A stretch of 64,000 bases of DNA from Taxillus chinensis (Eukaryota > Streptophyta > Magnoliopsida > Santalales > Loranthaceae), in the NCBI GenBank assembly GCA_023512835.1, contig CM042090.1:8167343-8231342 (forward strand). The letters run 5' to 3'. Of the stretch, positions 1 to 12,164 are shown in pieces; position 1 is the stretch's first letter, and every line of letters starts with the position of its first letter. The translations under genes were made by a program, and so were the position numbers. The notes beneath the pieces are model-generated. The model had not been told where the DNA came from, made no database searches, and saw only the letters and a list, made by a program, of their open reading frames with translations.

Positions 1-119
1 CATACCGTAGCTGCTCCAACCTGCTCCATAAACCACACCCTAAAATAGATAACTCGTTATCACATTCCCCAAATGTAGTAATGATTTTAGGCTCGCTATC
101 GATTATTTTAATGACGGGA

Positions 120-325
120 AGAGGGAAGTCGTGGGATGACGCACGTCCCTTGGTGACGCGGGGGCTGGGATGGGCGAGGGTGGGCAACGCAAGCGCTGGG
201 CAGGGGGATGATGCACGGTGCTGGCCGGGGTGGCGACGCAGGGGCTGGGCAGGGGGATGACACACAGCCCTAGTGGGGGTAGTACGCAGGGGTTGGGTGG
301 GGGGGATGATGCACATCGCTGGGCA
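120..325. repeat. GC-rich imperfect tandem repeat
   Basis: A G-rich block in which a phrase close to GCTGGGCAGGGGGATGA followed by CRCAC recurs several times with slippage. It sits directly upstream of the SKP1-like relic. Open frames read through it in several phases, as expected of a repeat without stop codons, so they are not treated as protein evidence. Confidence 0.6.
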
Positions 326-608
326 GGGGGTGGACGAGGCTGCTGTCGCATTCAAATCGAGCGGCGATCAGAAGGCATACACTCTGAAGAGCTTCGATGG
401 CTTGTCTTTCGTGGTGAGGGAGGCTGTCACGTTCAAATCAAAGACAATCCAGCACATAGTCAAGGACGGCTGCACCGACAATAACTCCATCCCCTTGCTC
501 AACATCTCCGGTGAAGTCTTGGCCAAGGTGATCGAGTACTGCCAGAAGCACGTCGCTTTCGAGGAAGATGCTCTCAGACACATTGATCTGCACTTTAACC
601 CTCATTAG
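273..608 (+). pseudogene. SKP1-like protein, N-terminal half only
   Basis: From about base 342 the 111-codon frame reads as the N-terminal BTB/POZ-like half of plant SKP1 proteins, the adaptors that join cullin-1 to F-box proteins in SCF ubiquitin ligases. The family signature is visible as YTLKSFDG, then TIQHIVKDGC, IPLLNISGEVLAKVIEYCQK and a His-Val. A TAG stop follows soon after at 606-608, so the C-terminal SKP1 domain that contacts F-box proteins is absent (family members are about 160 residues). The first 23 residues come from the GC-rich repeat and do not look like SKP1. No intron or continuation was found downstream. It is most likely a truncated retrocopy or gene fragment; expression as a dominant short form cannot be excluded. 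Confidence 0.75.
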
Positions 609-2528
609 CAGATAGAAAATGTATGATCTATCAATTTATCATGGAGAGGGTTGCTTGAGATTCTATGTTTGTGTGGATCGGATGATATGAATTCAATTGA
701 ACTTCGAACATCACACAATTGTCGGGTAAATTGATCTGACTTTTTGGTGTTGTAGTGAATATTTTGGTACGTTGTCTTTCTACATCATGGTAATTTCTTG
801 GTGTATGTAGACGGTGGTGTGACGTTTTTCGTTTGTAATGGAGGTCTACCGAAGCCCCCTTATTGTTTTGCTTATCTGATCGTGGTATCAAGAAAACATT
901 TCAATCTTTCAAATTTTTAAAAGACCACCGACCCACTTCTCCCTCTTCTACTCCGTCATAGCCAGCAAAGGAAGCTGCCCTCCACCGACGACGAGTAGCC
1001 CTATACCCACCCAGTTTAAAAAATAATAAAATATTTTATATTTAGTTAAAATAGGAAAGATGATTGGAATGAGTGATGTAAAAGTAATTCCATAAAATAG
1101 CTTTTAGCTACAATAGAGAGGATATCTAGGGAGCATGGTTAGAGATGCTCTAAAACTTTAAACATAATATGATCTGTTGTCACTTATTTTATTAAATTAA
1201 AATTAATTATCAAATATTGAAATGGTGTATTGATATTTAAAAAAAAAACTATTTCATGATTTCACGTGATTCATGTGGAATGAGGATGAGTAAGAAAAAA
1301 TTAAGAAATAATTATGTGTAATCTAATTATAATTATTATATTAAATATTTATATTACACATACCTATAAAATGTATGAAAAATATTAACAATATTATACT
1401 ATAAATGCATCGATAATACTCATATTTTCAAATGAATATAAAAATATGTGTACCAAAAAATTATACTAAAAATCTCGAGAAGTGATATTGTTGACATTAA
1501 TAGTGATATTTATAAAATATTTTATTAATAATTCTATGTTTTATAAACAATAATGATATGTATAAAAAAGATAGCAGCGGTTTTTTTTGACTGGTAATAG
1601 ACATTAGTAAATAGCTTGCAAATTGTTAGTAACAATATATTATGTTATATTATGATGCATAATATTTATAAAAAATTCAGATGCTATTGTCTATTGATTA
1701 TAAAATAAATATGCGCATCAAATTTAAAATATATAAATTTAATAATATAAATAATCTTATGATCAAATACATTAAATTCAAGCTAAGAAATTTATCTACG
1801 TATCTTTTTTCTTAACTTTGCTATTAACGTATACTAAACACGCATCTACACATGATATGCCCTTAGTAAGCTTACGAATATGTGACCCTTAAAGAATAAA
1901 ATTCTCAATTTATTCTGTAGTGATTAGGGTTAGAGAATGAATCTAAGCAATGATTCAAGCTTAACCTTATATAATTCAAACTTATAAGATTAATAATTAA
2001 ATGTATTTTAATCACAACTACTAAATCTTATAGGGCATACTTTATTACAAATGTAAACATAAATATTAACATTGTTAATCTTATTATTTTTATTACAATG
2101 CTAAAGATCTATTGAGACTTTAATTATGTTTTGTTACCTTAGTTTCTATTTTCGTTCACAAAATATAGAAATTATTTTCAAATATCTACGAGTTGTTTTT
2201 ATCATACTTATGAGCGTTGGTGATCATATTTGCATATAAGTACATTTAGATCTAAGGTTCAAGGTAATGTATTTGTGATTGGTGATAAAGGAAACTGTCC
2301 ATGTGGACTCTAGTGTTTCGATGTGTAGCTTGTGATGATCATCTCCACCAACATTATGATTAACACTATGAATAGTAGATAATAACGTTGTGCATTGCAA
2401 ATTGCATGTGGAGGATTCAACATAATTAATCCAAATAATTTCTAAATTTATGATGATTCTCTTTCCATGTCTAGGAGATGAAGATATGGTCGATATTACA
2501 CGGATTTTCATTACTAACTTTACGGAGG
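609..2528. other. AT-rich intergenic DNA, no gene seen
   Basis: Becomes very AT-rich after about base 1010. Short frames here lack any recognisable motif. No RNA gene or paired terminal repeats were recognised. Confidence 0.5.
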
Positions 2529-3213
2529 TAGGACTGCAAATGAACCGAGTCGAGCCAAATAGTAAGTTGTTCGAACATGTTTGTTACTATTCATTAATGA
2601 ACCGAACTGAATACAAACCTGAAATTATGATGTTCACGAACTGTTCATAAATGTTACTCTATTGTTCACGAATGGTTCACGAACTTGTGCACGAACATTT
2701 ACGAACACAATTATAAAATGGTAAAAATCTGCAAAAAAGAATCATGCCATCAACTTATCCAAAAAAGTATAATTAATTAATTGTTAGATTGCGTTATCTT
2801 TGTTTAATATATTTAAATAATTACTATATATAATTCATGAAAATATTATAATAATAGTAATAATAAATAAATAAATCAAAAACATATATTTTTTTATTTA
2901 ATAATAATATAAAAGTATATGCTTATTAAATTATATTTAATAAAAATATATTTATATTTAATAAAATATAACTTTTATACATATTAATTGATTTGTTAAT
3001 TTCTTATTCACAAATAATTTTCACAAACACGAATGAATTCACGAACTGTTTATGAATACTTGTTCGTAAACGTTCTTGAACATGCTCATGAATATAACAA
3101 TGGTATTTGCAAACTATTCATAAACGACACTATTCATTAACAAATGAACATAAACGATGTTTTACCGAGCTGAACATGAGTGTTCATGAACGTTTGATTC
3201 ATTTACAACCCTA
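2529..3213. mobile_element. hAT-type non-autonomous element (MITE)
   Basis: The left end begins TAGGACTGCAAATGAACCGA, and the reverse complement of the right end begins TAGGGTTGTAAATGAATCAA, giving imperfect terminal inverted repeats of about 20 bp with the look of plant hAT ends. The interior is AT-rich and full of short palindromic words such as GTTCATGAACG. No transposase is encoded. A clear 8-bp target duplication is not preserved (candidate flanks TTACGGAGG and TTCGAGGC are only similar), so the family assignment rests on the ends. Confidence 0.6.
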
Positions 3214-3469
3214 CTTCGAGGCGATGCAACATTTTAGATAAAAATACATACGACCAAGACAATTATATTTATGCTTTTTCTAATACTTTTTAAGAGTTTT
3301 TTAAAGTGAGAATAGGTAGGGTTTCATTATTTGTTGTTCATCTTAATTTTATGTTAATAAAACTTTAAACTATTGTACATCAACAAAATCCCATTGTGTG
3401 TTGAAAAGCTAGATTATTAACTTATAAGTGCCATGATTTTTTTTAAGTTCAATTTATACCCCCCCTCCC

Positions 3470-5183
3470 TTATACCTTAGATTTTTAATAAAATAATTAT
3501 TTTTCATATTATTTTATGTTTAGAATTAAACTATTTTAATCATATATTTAGAAAATATTATGTAATAACGTGTATGATAATTATATTAATTAAATCTCAT
3601 GTTTTCATAATATAAGATTTAATTTTCATAAATAAATTATATTTGATATATATTTTAGCTTAAGAAAATAAATGTGTTATTTTATTAATTTTTATAATGT
3701 GGTATTATGTTATTTTACCTAATTACATAGTTAATTCAATCATTTTGTTTAATTATATTAAATAAATAATTTATTGCTTAAAATGTTAAATCTAAATCAA
3801 ATGGAATACGTACAAAATTGAATTTATCATGTCAAAATTTATTAAGAATTATAAAAGACAAAAAATTTCATATCGATCTTATGCTTAGAGAGGATATACT
3901 AACGTAGTTTCTAGAGGTTATCTTTAAAAATTCATTGGTTATATATCTTAAAATAACTTTAAATTAAACTAACGTGTTCCAAATTTAGTTATATACCTTT
4001 GGTAAAAGTTTTAGCCTCGTTGGATTAGTCCATTAGAAGAAACAATTTAAACATTACACAAAGGTCTAGTAATACGCTCATAATTTTCAGTCTCACTTCA
4101 AAATTCAATAACTTTTGATATACAAGCCCAGTAGACTTGGAATTGGTCTCAAAATATAGATAATTAAGTTAGAAATCTATCCCAAGTGGGCGTATTGATT
4201 TTCATTAAGAATCTAGAAAGTTACAGTCAAAATAGTAGGCAATGCACCCATAGGACTTTTGTTAAGAGTTTTCTTTTCTTTTTCTCTTTCTATATCCTTG
4301 TTTCTTTCTATTACTTACCTTTTTTATTTCCATTGACCCCCCCCCCTTATTATTTATTTTATTCGTTAAGAACATTAGTCTCTTTTGATTTCTCTTTTAA
4401 TATTTTATTTTATTAATTGGGGTAGATGATTTTTTGTTAATCGGGATCATCATTGGTAACCTTATGTTCTTTACTTAATTATACTTCATGAAATTCTATA
4501 ATTTGTTTTATGCAATAAAATTGATCTTGTTATAATCTCTCTTATGTTTGGATAAAGAAAGTTCATGATAAGTGGTTTCAGAAAAACCTCCAATGTATTG
4601 GGTAAAGAACATCACTGGAGAGTATCAATTCAGCTGATAATATGTTATGTTATGTTATGATATCTGAATAGTTAACTTGGATCATGATGTTATGATATAA
4701 TATCCGAACATAAATCTTATATGCTATGATTTCCTTATGAAATGTTGATCATGTATGATATGCAAATGTCATAAAATCTTTTATGGTATTTCCTATATCC
4801 GATGTTTTTATGATTTTCCTTACCCACTTATATTTATCCTCACTGGGCTATTTGAGTTCACCATTTGTATGATTTCTTTTTCAATTCCAGATAATTAAAC
4901 GAATGGAGAATCTAGGATAAAGAGTCAAGATGTGCTTGGAAATAAAGTTGTGTGAAATTTAAAAACTTGTTAAGTTTGATAGCTCATGTGATTTGTTATG
5001 TAATAATGAATTAAGGACACTTAGTCTATAAACCCCTAAATGTTAAAGATCTTGGACTGAATTTTGTAATAATTAATTAATTATTTAATAAAATAATTAA
5101 TAGTTTGAAATTTATATCAAACTTGTATATTTAAATTCCGCTAACACACCCAGTTTGAAAGTCCCGAATTTGAGGGCGTTACA
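3470..5183. mobile_element. old LTR-like block, relative of the solo LTR at 57-59.5 kb
   Basis: Several blocks match the solo LTR at 57127-59547 in the same order: a phrase near 4098 (AATTCAATAACTTTTG), a block near 4577-4628 containing GGTAAAGAACATCAC, and GGGCTATTTGAG near 4844. The right end GGGCGTTACA resembles the GGGCTTACA end of that LTR. CTCCC occurs just before base 3470 and just after 5183 and could be a 5-bp target duplication, but both flanks are C-rich, so chance is possible. The left end no longer starts with TG. The relationship is well supported; the exact borders are not. Confidence 0.45.
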
Positions 5184-6950
5184 CTCCCCTCCTCCCCTGC
5201 CCTCCCCTCCCCCAAATCTCTATATCACCCTAGAACATAACAAAAACACAATTCACGAAAATTATCAAGTTGAACAAATTCAGAGTATAAGCCCATTGAG
5301 AATAAGCCTAATTTATATTTGTAAACCATTTATATAATTTTTTTTTAAAAATGGTATAAATTAGGCCTAAATGTAATTATTTTAAACCAAATTAAATAAT
5401 TTTAAACAATGATTTGATGATCAAATGAAGAAAATTATCAAATATGAATAAAAATAAAAGTTGAGTGATCTTTCATTGGGAATTTAAAGCTTAATAACTA
5501 ACTATGAACCACATACATAGTTTAGTGACCAAAGTCATAATTTTCCTAATTAATATAACTAAATATAGGATGATCTTATGAGCATTTCAATGCAATTTTA
5601 ATACCAATAGTATTTATCCTCTTATTAATGTCTCTGCTTATGCCATTGATACTTTAACATATAGTGTTTGTAGTCAAAATTTTATAAAACTTATACCTTT
5701 TGAAAATAAACTTTAAGCAACACCCCCCCCCCCAAAGAAATGTGGTGAAGAGGGTTGATTCTATTGCCCCTACATTTTATTGCGATTAACTTGCTTATTA
5801 TTGTCTTGTTAGTAAGCTTTTAAATATTTATATTATTAAATTTATATTTATGTTGAACCTACCAATTATATTGTTGCTCATATTATTCAACAAGTGCTCA
5901 GCACCTCTCATCCATTTGCTTTCTTAGATAGGTTTAATAGCGTTAAAATTTAATAGCCATGTTAGAAGTTGTTAGTTCACATATTGTATTGACGCTTCCT
6001 ACAATTACACCATAATTCAAATCTACATAAAAGGCCTTGCATGTTTTAATTGGGGTTAATGATTTTAATGAGATTTTGTTTATGTGAATTTTACTACTTG
6101 TTTGAATGATGAAGATTAAGTTAATGTTGTTTATATGGTTAATCTTATTTTACTTGTCACAAAAAGTTTTTTTATTTAACAAAAAAATAGCATTAACTTG
6201 ATAATCATTGCTTATTTATTAAAGAAATAATAAATACAAATAAAATTATAATTTTTTACTTTTGAAAAATTATACACTTGACAAAAGCACAACTTATTAA
6301 AAAATAGTATTGAAACTGCATAGTTAAATTAAAACATTTACTTGATAAATAATAAATATTGTTAATTGATACATAACATTTAGCTATAGTTTTTTTTTCC
6401 CTTTTAAACTTTCAATTTTAAATACTGTGCTTGGATTGTATCAAGTGAATAGAATTATGATAATATTTTTTGGTCCTTGATTTAAACTCAATAGATAAAT
6501 TTGAAATAAGAGGAGAGTATTGTAGCAAGTTAAAAGTGTAATGATCAAAAATATATCTATGTAAATAGTAATATAGTAAATATTCAGATAATAAAAAATA
6601 ATACTTAGCAAATTAAATTATAAGTTATAATTTAAGGGAATTATCATCTATTTGAATTTACAAATTGATTCCCAAATTTAATAGTTTAGAAGAATAAAAC
6701 TAAAAAATTTCATTAAAAAGAATTTTTTTCGAAAACTATTTAGAATAATAAAAAAGAGAGTTTATGTCATGTTTATTGACTTGGTAAAACACTACTAAAC
6801 AAAATTGTATTTGATAGGTTACATTCATATTGAAATAAATGATATTTTATATTTATAATATTATACTCCTTGTTATTTATAGGTTAGTTTAATATTTTTC
6901 ATATTTACAGAAAATAAAATAATAACAACAATGCCAGCCGTCAGCCAGCC
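5184..6950. other. AT-rich intergenic DNA, no gene seen
   Basis: Begins with a C-rich stretch (5184-5215), contains a run of C at about 5721-5732 and is otherwise AT-rich. No coding signal, RNA gene or intact element was recognised. Confidence 0.45.
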
Positions 6951-6970
6951 GTCACTCGCACCCTTTCCCT

Positions 6971-6981
6971 CATATATATAA
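6971..6981 (+). promoter_or_regulatory. TATA box candidate of gene 1
   Basis: CATATATATAA lies about 400 bp before the likely ATG at 7373. It is followed by a T- and C-rich, leader-like region containing TAGGGTTT motifs near 7112 and 7282, common in plant 5' leaders. Inference from position and motif only. Confidence 0.4.
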
Positions 6982-7372
6982 CCAATCTCCGGCGACATTA
7001 CTTGGTCACCTGACTTCATACTCGGCGTATAGTTTACGCTGGTCTCTTGCTTCTTACGCTCGCTGCTCTCTCTCCGATCCAATCCGTCAAATCCAATTTC
7101 GATCAAGATCTAGGGTTTTGTAACGCAAACCATCCGCATCGATTTCGAATTCGATTTGGGGGGCTTCGAGAACCTCGATTTGGGAATTTGTTGCTCTAAC
7201 GACGAACCAAACGCAAGCAAGCAAGCAAAGGCTCTTTGTTGGAACCAATTCGAATCTTCTTTAAGAGTTTGCTCGCATTTTTAGGGTTTCGTCTTCGATT
7301 TTGTTTTTTAAATTTCATTTGCTTCGTTTTCTTTTGTTCGTTTGCTTTTTGTGTGTTTTTTGTTTGTTTCTT

Positions 7373-8095
7373 ATGATGGAAGCAGGTGGTGTTGTTCTTG
7401 TTCCGGTTCAAACCCAAACCCCAACCCCAACCCCAACCCCAACCCGACGAAGGCGACCAAGGAGAAGACGAGCAAGAAACGGCAGAGGGGTTGGAAAAGA
7501 AGACGGAGGTATCATCGATCCAATTCCAATATCACTCTCTCTTTATAACCCCAAGTGCACGATTGCTTACGATACGACTTTACTGGGAACTGCTGTCGGT
7601 GTTGAGAATGAAAGAAGTCCTGACGAAATTTATGAGGCTATGTTGCGAAATCATTTGTTGAACCAAAAGAGGGTTTATGGTTTGAGACCAACAGTTGGTC
7701 AGGACACCTCCATAAGCAGTCGCCTCCGGGGAAGGATTAAAGTTGCAGTTAATAATGGTTGTCAAGCGGCAAGGGGATCTGTTTGGGACAGATTGTCACC
7801 GGAAATACCTAAACGCGGAAGCTTGCGAGACAGAATGAAATGGCCAGTCGAGCCAGAGGATTTGGGCAATGAGGGGAGCAATGTCGTCAGGAGAAGACCT
7901 TTGATTAGGAGAAACTTGCTGGGTGACACTGCTTTTGCCGGACCAAAAAATCTGAAAACTGGCCAGACGGCTGGAAAGGACCCGTTGCACTCCTTTGAAG
8001 GGCCAAAGCCTCTGAGTGTTATTCTAAAGCGGAAAAGAGAAGCTAGTGGTGTGACCGCCTCCCAAACTACAGATGAAGAGGCTCAAAAAAACTAG
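7373..8095 (+). CDS. unrecognised basic protein (gene 1), prematurely stopped
   Basis: The frame opens at 7301, but the first 24 codons are a T-rich leader-like stretch, so I prefer the paired ATGs at 7373/7376. The protein starts MMEAGGVVLVPV, then a TPTPTPT run encoded by CCCCAA repeats and an Arg-rich stretch RRRRPRRRR that could be a nuclear localisation signal. The rest is basic, with GSVWDRLSPEIPKRGSLRDR and a second Arg cluster VVRRRPLIRR; it ends at TAG 8093-8095. I do not recognise the family. In the partial copy at 39973-40441 the same position reads Ser-Lys-Arg instead of Asn-stop, and the frame after the stop here continues to 8485 with strong similarity to that copy. This locus has therefore probably gained a nonsense mutation and is a truncated allele or pseudogene. 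Confidence 0.6.
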   Translation: MMEAGGVVLVPVQTQTPTPTPTPTRRRRPRRRRARNGRGVGKEDGGIIDPIPISLSLYNPKCTIAYDTTLLGTAVGVENERSPDEIYEAMLRNHLLNQKRVYGLRPTVGQDTSISSRLRGRIKVAVNNGCQAARGSVWDRLSPEIPKRGSLRDRMKWPVEPEDLGNEGSNVVRRRPLIRRNLLGDTAFAGPKNLKTGQTAGKDPLHSFEGPKPLSVILKRKREASGVTASQTTDEEAQKN

Positions 8096-8760
8096 AGGAA
8101 ACGAAGTCTGGGTTCCGGGATATCAGCAGTTGCTGGGACCACCAATGCTGTTTGTTCACTACCTACCAAACAAATTTCCAGCGATCACGTGCAGAACAAC
8201 AAGGTGGTATCAGTTGTTGGGCCGGTCAATTTTGTTTGTCCAATTCCCGCAAAAGAAACTGCCAGCAATCATGCACACGATGGCAAGGTGGACTGCAAAT
8301 CTCCTGAAGGTGTCCCCGAGAATGCATTGGTAGATGGCATGGATACGCATCTGATCAAGGGGATGAGGACTATGAGTATCTCTGCCTCTTTAGGGGATTT
8401 CCAGAGATCATACGCACAGCCAAAAGGTGGTATGCACTGCGTCCAGGAATGCAGTTTGTTCACCACCTTATGGGTCAGAAATTGATTATGATGGTTTGAG
8501 GACAATTAGCATCTCCACAGTATGAAATGTGATGGCATAAAAGGAGGGGAAAATTCTGACCCTGATGATGTTGGAGGCGCAGCTACCTTGTTAAGTCCTT
8601 GGGCCATGGTTGAAGAGAGCGAACCATATTTGTAGTGTGTCGAATTCTACAATTCCTCCCCCGCCCACTTCCCCCATTGTATTTCCTACCATGTAATGAT
8701 GTTCATAACATAATCCCAGATGTGTGGTCATTTTTTTCATTGTATATTGTACGTTTCGTT
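8096..8760 (+). other. downstream remainder of gene 1 (former coding plus 3' UTR)
   Basis: The frame of gene 1 stays open past its TAG to 8485 (coding-like content including SPEGVPENALVDG and MRTMSISASLGDFQRSYAQP). A non-coding part to about 8760 is also shared with the second copy at 40442-40740. The shared 3' sequence shows that the duplication was of genomic DNA through the transcript end. An ATT-type microsatellite follows at about 8776-8807. Confidence 0.6.
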
Positions 8761-8775
8761 TTTATTAATTAGTTA

Positions 8776-8808
<33 letters not shown>

Positions 8809-8809
8809 A

Positions 8810-9686
8810 GGCAATACCAGGCATGGCAGTTTCTCTTTGGGTTGAAAATCCAAAATAATGTCAATATAATATCCAAAATCACTGCATATAATTAATAATT
8901 ATACATAAATATATATTACTATAAAATAAATATTTTAAATTAATATATTAAAATTATACTTTTAATATAATACTATTTATTTTTAATGTGTATTTCTAGC
9001 ATAAATTCATAATAAATTTAAAAATTTAGTAACATAAATTTATAATAAAAGACAAATCAGATAAAGTTTAAAAGGATGTTAATGTAAAATGTCAATATTA
9101 TTCGTTAATTTTAAATTAAAATTATATTATAACATAAATTAATTATATTTTATCATTTTGAAAAAATCAACCGTGTAAAATCCGTCCGGGTCAGCTAGGT
9201 CAGCCAGGTTTCTCTGGTTTTTTTTCAGAAACAGTCCAATCAGAAAACCGAACCAGTTAAGTGCTCAAGTCACCGGTCGAACCGGTCGAGCTGGTCCAAT
9301 TCTGATAACTATAGTCTCAATCAATTTATATGTTATTTTTAGTATTTTGTTGTCTTTTGGCTGCAAGCAAACTGTGTCATTTCAGTTTGAAATCAGGTTT
9401 ATATTCCGAATTATTCCATACTTACATTGTGAATTCGGATTCTGAATAGGAAGGGTTGGGTGAAGACGGATTATGGCTTGCAACAAGCACACTTTTGTGA
9501 TGGAAAAAGGGCATACGGCCAGTGCTTGCATCTGACCTAGTATCCGTTTCTCTTACTTCCATTTGGAGCTTGCCATCATGTCTTATTATGATTGCTGTAA
9601 CTTCTTTCAAAGTTATTTGATATTCCTTTGAAAATGTTGTTTCCCCGTTTGACATTCTAGGCTTTGCCACTTTTTCTTACTTGTAG
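8810..9686. other. intergenic DNA; N-terminal V-ATPase E exons not found
   Basis: AT-rich, with a patch at about 9175-9305 of GGTCAGC and ACCGGTCGAACCGGTCGAG words resembling hAT-like MITE ends. The N-terminal exons expected for V-ATPase subunit E were looked for here by eye and not seen. The 82-codon minus-strand frame at 9422-9670 has no recognisable motif. Confidence 0.4.
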
Positions 9687-12164
9687 TGAGTTTTCTATGC
9701 AACTTAATGCTTCTCGGATTAAAGTTTTACAAGCTCAAGATGACTTGGTTAACTCAATGAAAGAGGCAGCAGCCAAGGAGCTGCTGCAAGTTAGCCATAA
9801 CCAGCATGTATATAAAAATCTTCTTAAAGATCTCATTGTGCAGGTGAGAAACAGCTGAGGCTATTGAAGTTGTTATTTTGTAAAATTTGCCACTATAAGA
9901 TTACGTTACAATGAAATGAGTGTATGTTTCAATTAATTATCATTTTGTTCTATTTCACTGTGTGAATGTTGCTGTACTCCCAGAATTTTTTTTCATGGGT
10001 ACATTTTAAGGTCAGAAAAATTATGGATCATGGCTGATGAAAGGTTGCAAGAAACTTCAATGACTAATGATTAATGAACTTCATATACTTAGAAGTCATT
10101 ATTTATTTTAATATGGGACTACATGCTAAATTTTTCGTGTGAATATTGTACTTTTTGTGATGAGAGCTTAATTCTTGTGGGGATTTGGTCTCATTTAAAT
10201 TGTTAGGGGAATGAAATTAACGAGTAATCTTGGTGGGGTGCCCAAATTTTATCTGAGTTTGTTATTCAATAAAATCTGCATGCTTGTCAGATAAGGTTAA
10301 ATTATTCATGTTCGAAGGTTCAATCGTTTATATAATTATACTGGTAATATGTTGCTTTGTTGCAGAGTTTGATCAGGCTCAAAGAGCCTGCTGTTCTATT
10401 GCGATGTCGGAAAGATGACCTGTATCTGGTTGAGTCTGTCTTGAATCTGGCAATGCAGGAATATGCACAGAAGGAAAATGTGCATCAACCTGAGATACTA
10501 GTCGACAGACATGTCTATCTACCTCCTGCCCCTTCCCATCATAATGCCCATGGGCCTTTCTGGTATTTTTTAGGCATTCTTATAGTGATTGGTGGTTGTA
10601 ATTGCACTTCTCATCACAAGATTTCAACCATGAGCATTATTTTAACTAAAGTTGTGACCATTTTTCCCAACAACGGGCCCCTTTCCAATTGTGTTTATAT
10701 TCAGATTCATATGCTGTATCTAGACAAATACTTATTCTCATAGCATTAACTTGAGTTGGAAATCGGTCAACATGTGTAACAAGATTTTTTTTTTAATATG
10801 TGTCAACATGTGTAACAAATACTAATATTTTTTTTTCACGCCCGTTAACCTATTCTGTCGAGGAAATTTGTTACCTTTATGCATATATTTATAGTTTGCT
10901 GATAATGTTATGGGAGGGACATGAGTTGTAATTTCTTTATATTAAAAGTTAAAATGTAGTTGTGGAATAATGCATGTTGGTGAGAACGCCTCACCATCAT
11001 GAGAACCATGGATTCATGCATTCTGTATTTTGTATATTTTTTTTTTAAATGTAAGCTATTCTGTATGAAACTCCAGCTAGTTTTTTTGGAACCTTAAATG
11101 TAAAAGTGGTCTTTGGGTAGCCATTTCCAGTTTTTGTGATTTTTCATTTATCCCCAATAAACTCATTTTCATTTAAATACGGATGGATATACTGCTGAAT
11201 AATTTTAGTTTTGCAGTTCGGGTGGCATTGTGATGGCTTCTCAAGATGGGAAAATTGTGTTTGAAAACACCCTTGACGCAAGGTTGGATGTTGTATTTCG
11301 CAAGAAACTTCCATAGGTACTCCATTGAATAAATTTATGTTGTTTTTACCTTCATTTTTGGTTCACTCAATTAGACGAGGTATATCACCATTGGTCAGTT
11401 GCTTTTCACTATCAAATATAGTCAATATTTATTTGAAAATTTACTATTTTTTTTCTTTTATATGTTTCACATGTCGTTTAGTTTGATCCATTTGATCCAA
11501 TTTGAAAAATATGACTGATGAAAAAGGATTATTGGCCTTTTAGGATCTTCATTTGTATAACATAAAATCCATTAGAAGATGATTTTATAATCGATTGGAG
11601 GTTACCATACAGAGTTAGAGTTCAATTTTTCTTCGAAGACTATTTTTGTATATGAGGAGGCTGACAAATTAGAGTTTAAGCTTTTTCAGCTGAAGCTTGA
11701 TCCTGGTCTGTGAGAAACTAGTTCATTTATCCTTAGTCTACTTCATACGCGCACAACACTAGTTTCTTACTTGATGTTGTCTGGAATAGAGAAACTAGTT
11801 AATTTATCCTTAGTCTACTTCATACGTGCACAACATTAATTTTTTACTTGATGTTGCCTGGAATAAAGAAACTAGTTCATTTATCCTTAGTCTACTTCAT
11901 ATGCGCACAACACTAGTTTCTTACTTGATGTTGTCTGGAATAAGCTTTTACATAATTTGCATGTTAGATTGTTTTTTTCTTTCCAAGTCAAATAATATAC
12001 CTTGATTTTTTTCAGTTTATGTTATAATGGCCATGCCTGGATAATGATCCCAATCAACTTATGTATCTGGATTCCCACTATTTTGGCTTTGCTGTGACAC
12101 TAAATATCGCCATATTCATCAATGACAGGTTCGCAGGAAGCTTGTTGGCGAGGTTGCTGCATGA
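9687..12164 (+). pseudogene. V-type proton ATPase subunit E, 5'-truncated
   Basis: Four exons encode the C-terminal two thirds of subunit E, the peripheral-stalk subunit that links V1 to V0 in the vacuolar proton pump. Exon 9687-9843 reads SMQLNASRIKVLQAQDDLV and ends in HVYKNLLKDLIVQ. Exon 10366-10562 holds SLIRLKEPAVLLRCRKDDLY and LPPAPSHHNAHGP. Exon 11217-11316 holds SGGIVMASQDGKIVFENT and LDVVFRKKLP. Exon 12129-12164 is VRRKLVGEVAA plus stop. All junctions have AG/GT, and phases join correctly. The helical N-terminal part (about 80 residues) is missing upstream. The last codon of the third exon is TAG, where the three downstream copies of this exon have CAG, so the final 11 residues would be lost. 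Truncation at both ends argues for a pseudogene, although an alternative upstream start was not excluded. Confidence 0.85.
11713..11944 (+). repeat. 77-78 bp minisatellite, three copies
   Basis: Three head-to-tail copies start with GAAACTAGTTMATTTATCC at 11713, 11791 and 11868 in the last intron of the V-ATPase E relic. They differ by scattered substitutions. Confidence 0.85.

Noticed and set aside
5155..5337. 60-codon Pro-rich frame at the end of the LTR-like block
   Set aside because: Arises from a C-rich stretch at the element border; no homology recognised.
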